Below are positions 62,798 to 64,000 of a DNA stretch of 64,000 nt, piece after piece. The notes beneath the pieces are model-generated. The model worked only from the letters and a program-made list of their open reading frames with translations. It had not been told where the DNA came from and did not search any database. The stretch lies in assembly GCA_963752325.1 (NCBI GenBank), contig CAVVXU010000005.1, forward strand, positions 1,491,278-1,555,277. Reading direction: 5' to 3'. Position 1 is the first letter of the stretch. The number at the start of each line of letters is the position of its first letter. Origin of the DNA: CAVTJL01 sp963752325 (lineage in GTDB: Bacteria; Pseudomonadota; Alphaproteobacteria; Geminicoccales; Geminicoccaceae). Position numbers and translations under genes: made by a program.

Positions 62798-64000
62798 TCA
62801 GTAGTTCACCGGTGGCACGAAGCCGCCGAATTCGAACTCGATCAATTGGGCCAGCTTGAGCGGCGTGCGATCTTCCAGAGACGGCCCGACAATCTGAACG
62901 CCGATCGGAAGACCCTCCGGCGACATGTCGATGGGAACCGACGTCGCCGGCAAACCCGGAAGCGTGGCGACGCCTGGCCATATCAGTTGGTCGCCGTAGG
63001 GATGGGGCTCACCGTTGATCAATATCCGCCGTGCTTCCCTATCCGAGCGATCGTGCGGGAACGCAGTCACGGGCGAGACGGGGCAGATCAATACGTCGAA
63101 CGCTTTGAAGAAATCGCGCCATCGCGCGCGCAGTTGGCAACGGGCGCTGTTCGCCACGATCCAGTCGCGGTGGCTCAGCACCGCCCCGCGAATCCGTTCG
63201 GCGTCCAGGCCGGAGGCCTCTGCGGGCAGAGCCGCCGCCTGCTTTTGCAGATTGCCATAGACGTCCGCGGGCCAACTGACGGCCAGGAGGGACATGAGCA
63301 TCCGAATGTAGAGCCGCGCGCTATCTTCGAGATCGGGAAGCAGCTCGCTTTCTTGGGCGACTCGAACGCCGGCTGCTCCAAGGCGTTCGGCAAGCGACCC
63401 GATCGCAAGTCCCACGGCGCTGTCGGTCGGCAGTAGCGGATGCGCGTCGAGGACCAGCACGCGAAACTCGCTCAGCCGCTCGTGTCGCGGGGGTGGCAGG
63501 TCGAGCCGGTAGGCGATCCCCGTATCGATCTCGTCGGGCCCGGCCATGACGTCGAAAAGGAGCTCGAGGTCCGCGGCGCAACGCGCCATCGGCCCGACAA
63601 CCGCGAGATCGATCGTATCGGGCAGGGGCGCGAGAGGCGGCGGGATATGCCCGCGTGCCGGCACGACCCCGAGCGTAGGCTTGTGGGCATAGACGCCGCA
63701 GAAATGCGCCGGCACCCGCAGCGATCCCCCGAGATCGGAGCCGAGCGCGAGCGGCACGTAGCCCGCCGCAAGCGCGGCGGCCGACCCGCCAGACGAGCCC
63801 CCAGGAGAGCGGCCCGCGTCGAACGGATTGTTGGTCGTCCCGTAGATGTCGTTGTAGCTCTGCCAGTCTCCGAGGCCGACCGGAACGTTCGTTTTGCCCA
63901 GAACAACGCCGCCGGCGGTCTTCACACGCGCGACCGGCAGGGCGTCCTCGGTTGGAACGAAATGCTTGTGCTGCGGCAAGCCCCACGTCGTCGGCAGGCC
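62798..64000 (-). CDS. Amidase signature-family protein, N-terminus outside window
   Basis: A serine amidase. The signature is 'SPGGSSGGSAAALAAGYVPL' and the nucleophile serine is in 'LGSDLGGSLRVPAHFCG'; the upstream lysine of the Ser-Ser-Lys triad would lie in the part beyond the right edge. The visible upstream frame reads 'GLPTTWGLPQHKHFVPTED', the usual continuation after that lysine, so the gene runs past 64000. The C-terminus 'LPATSVPIDMSPEGLPIGVQ' is typical. Substrate unknown; amidases of this group hydrolyse amides of small acids, peptides or lactams. Confidence 0.9.
   Translation of the reverse strand, partial: GLPTTWGLPQHKHFVPTEDALPVARVKTAGGVVLGKTNVPVGLGDWQSYNDIYGTTNNPFDAGRSPGGSSGGSAAALAAGYVPLALGSDLGGSLRVPAHFCGVYAHKPTLGVVPARGHIPPPLAPLPDTIDLAVVGPMARCAADLELLFDVMAGPDEIDTGIAYRLDLPPPRHERLSEFRVLVLDAHPLLPTDSAVGLAIGSLAERLGAAGVRVAQESELLPDLEDSARLYIRMLMSLLAVSWPADVYGNLQKQAAALPAEASGLDAERIRGAVLSHRDWIVANSARCQLRARWRDFFKAFDVLICPVSPVTAFPHDRSDREARRILINGEPHPYGDQLIWPGVATLPGLPATSVPIDMSPEGLPIGVQIVGPSLEDRTPLKLAQLIEFEFGGFVPPVNY

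Overview
The window is strongly GC-rich, with dense, mostly short-spaced genes on both strands. The gene content points to an alphaproteobacterium of the Rhodospirillales/Geminicoccales type: a B12-dependent methylmalonyl-CoA mutase pair, an Fe-S APS-type reductase, UdgX, DUF1289 and DUF29 proteins, and BY-kinase polysaccharide genes. I cannot name a genus. I saw no rRNA, tRNA, CRISPR array or insertion sequence.

Layout. 0-5.5 kb: two glycosyltransferases on the minus strand, then a compact plus-strand unit with its own sigma70-like promoter and intrinsic terminator. That unit encodes a tailspike-like beta-helix protein and three small companions. 5.5-9.2 kb: methionine/cysteine synthesis enzyme, alpha/beta hydrolase, acyl-CoA ligase. 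9.2-18.6 kb: exopolysaccharide genes (Wzy-like polymerase, membrane/nucleotidyltransferase protein, fused Alg14-Alg13-type transferase, BY-kinase/Wzz chain-length protein) interleaved with a methyltransferase, an acetyltransferase, homocysteine S-methyltransferase/DUF1289 and an orphan sugar-binding protein. 19-23.2 kb: methylmalonyl-CoA mutase. 23.3-31.9 kb: catabolic and stress genes, including dihydropyrimidinase and an omega-aminotransferase that could work together in pyrimidine/beta-alanine breakdown, a periplasmic rhodanese, FKBP isomerase and UdgX. 32-40 kb: CBS protein, FAD oxidoreductase, P-type cation ATPase, SDRs, hydrolase, K+ channel and a small HNH protein. 40.2-43.2 kb: Fe-alcohol dehydrogenase, metallo-beta-lactamase lactonase and SDR, resembling part of a gamma-butyrolactone (blc) pathway. 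43.1-47.4 kb: accessory stretch with an unknown gene, DUF29 and a lower-GC OLD-family nuclease. 47.4-64 kb: Baeyer-Villiger-type monooxygenase, typA, adenylate cyclase, cysH, LysR/SDR pair, cupin, MarR/MFS/GNAT, MlaC-like protein, SDR, UxaA-family dehydratase and an amidase that runs off the right edge.

Sequence quality matters here. About twenty genes are interrupted by single-base insertions or deletions, including in conserved genes such as typA. Several can be repaired by changing one base at a short homopolymer. Most of these look like consensus errors rather than decay. I give each gene its full reconstructed span. Genes with one clear break stay 'CDS'; those with several are typed 'pseudogene' as sequenced, without claiming they are dead in the cell. 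Long antisense reading frames opposite real genes are GC-rich shadows and are left out.
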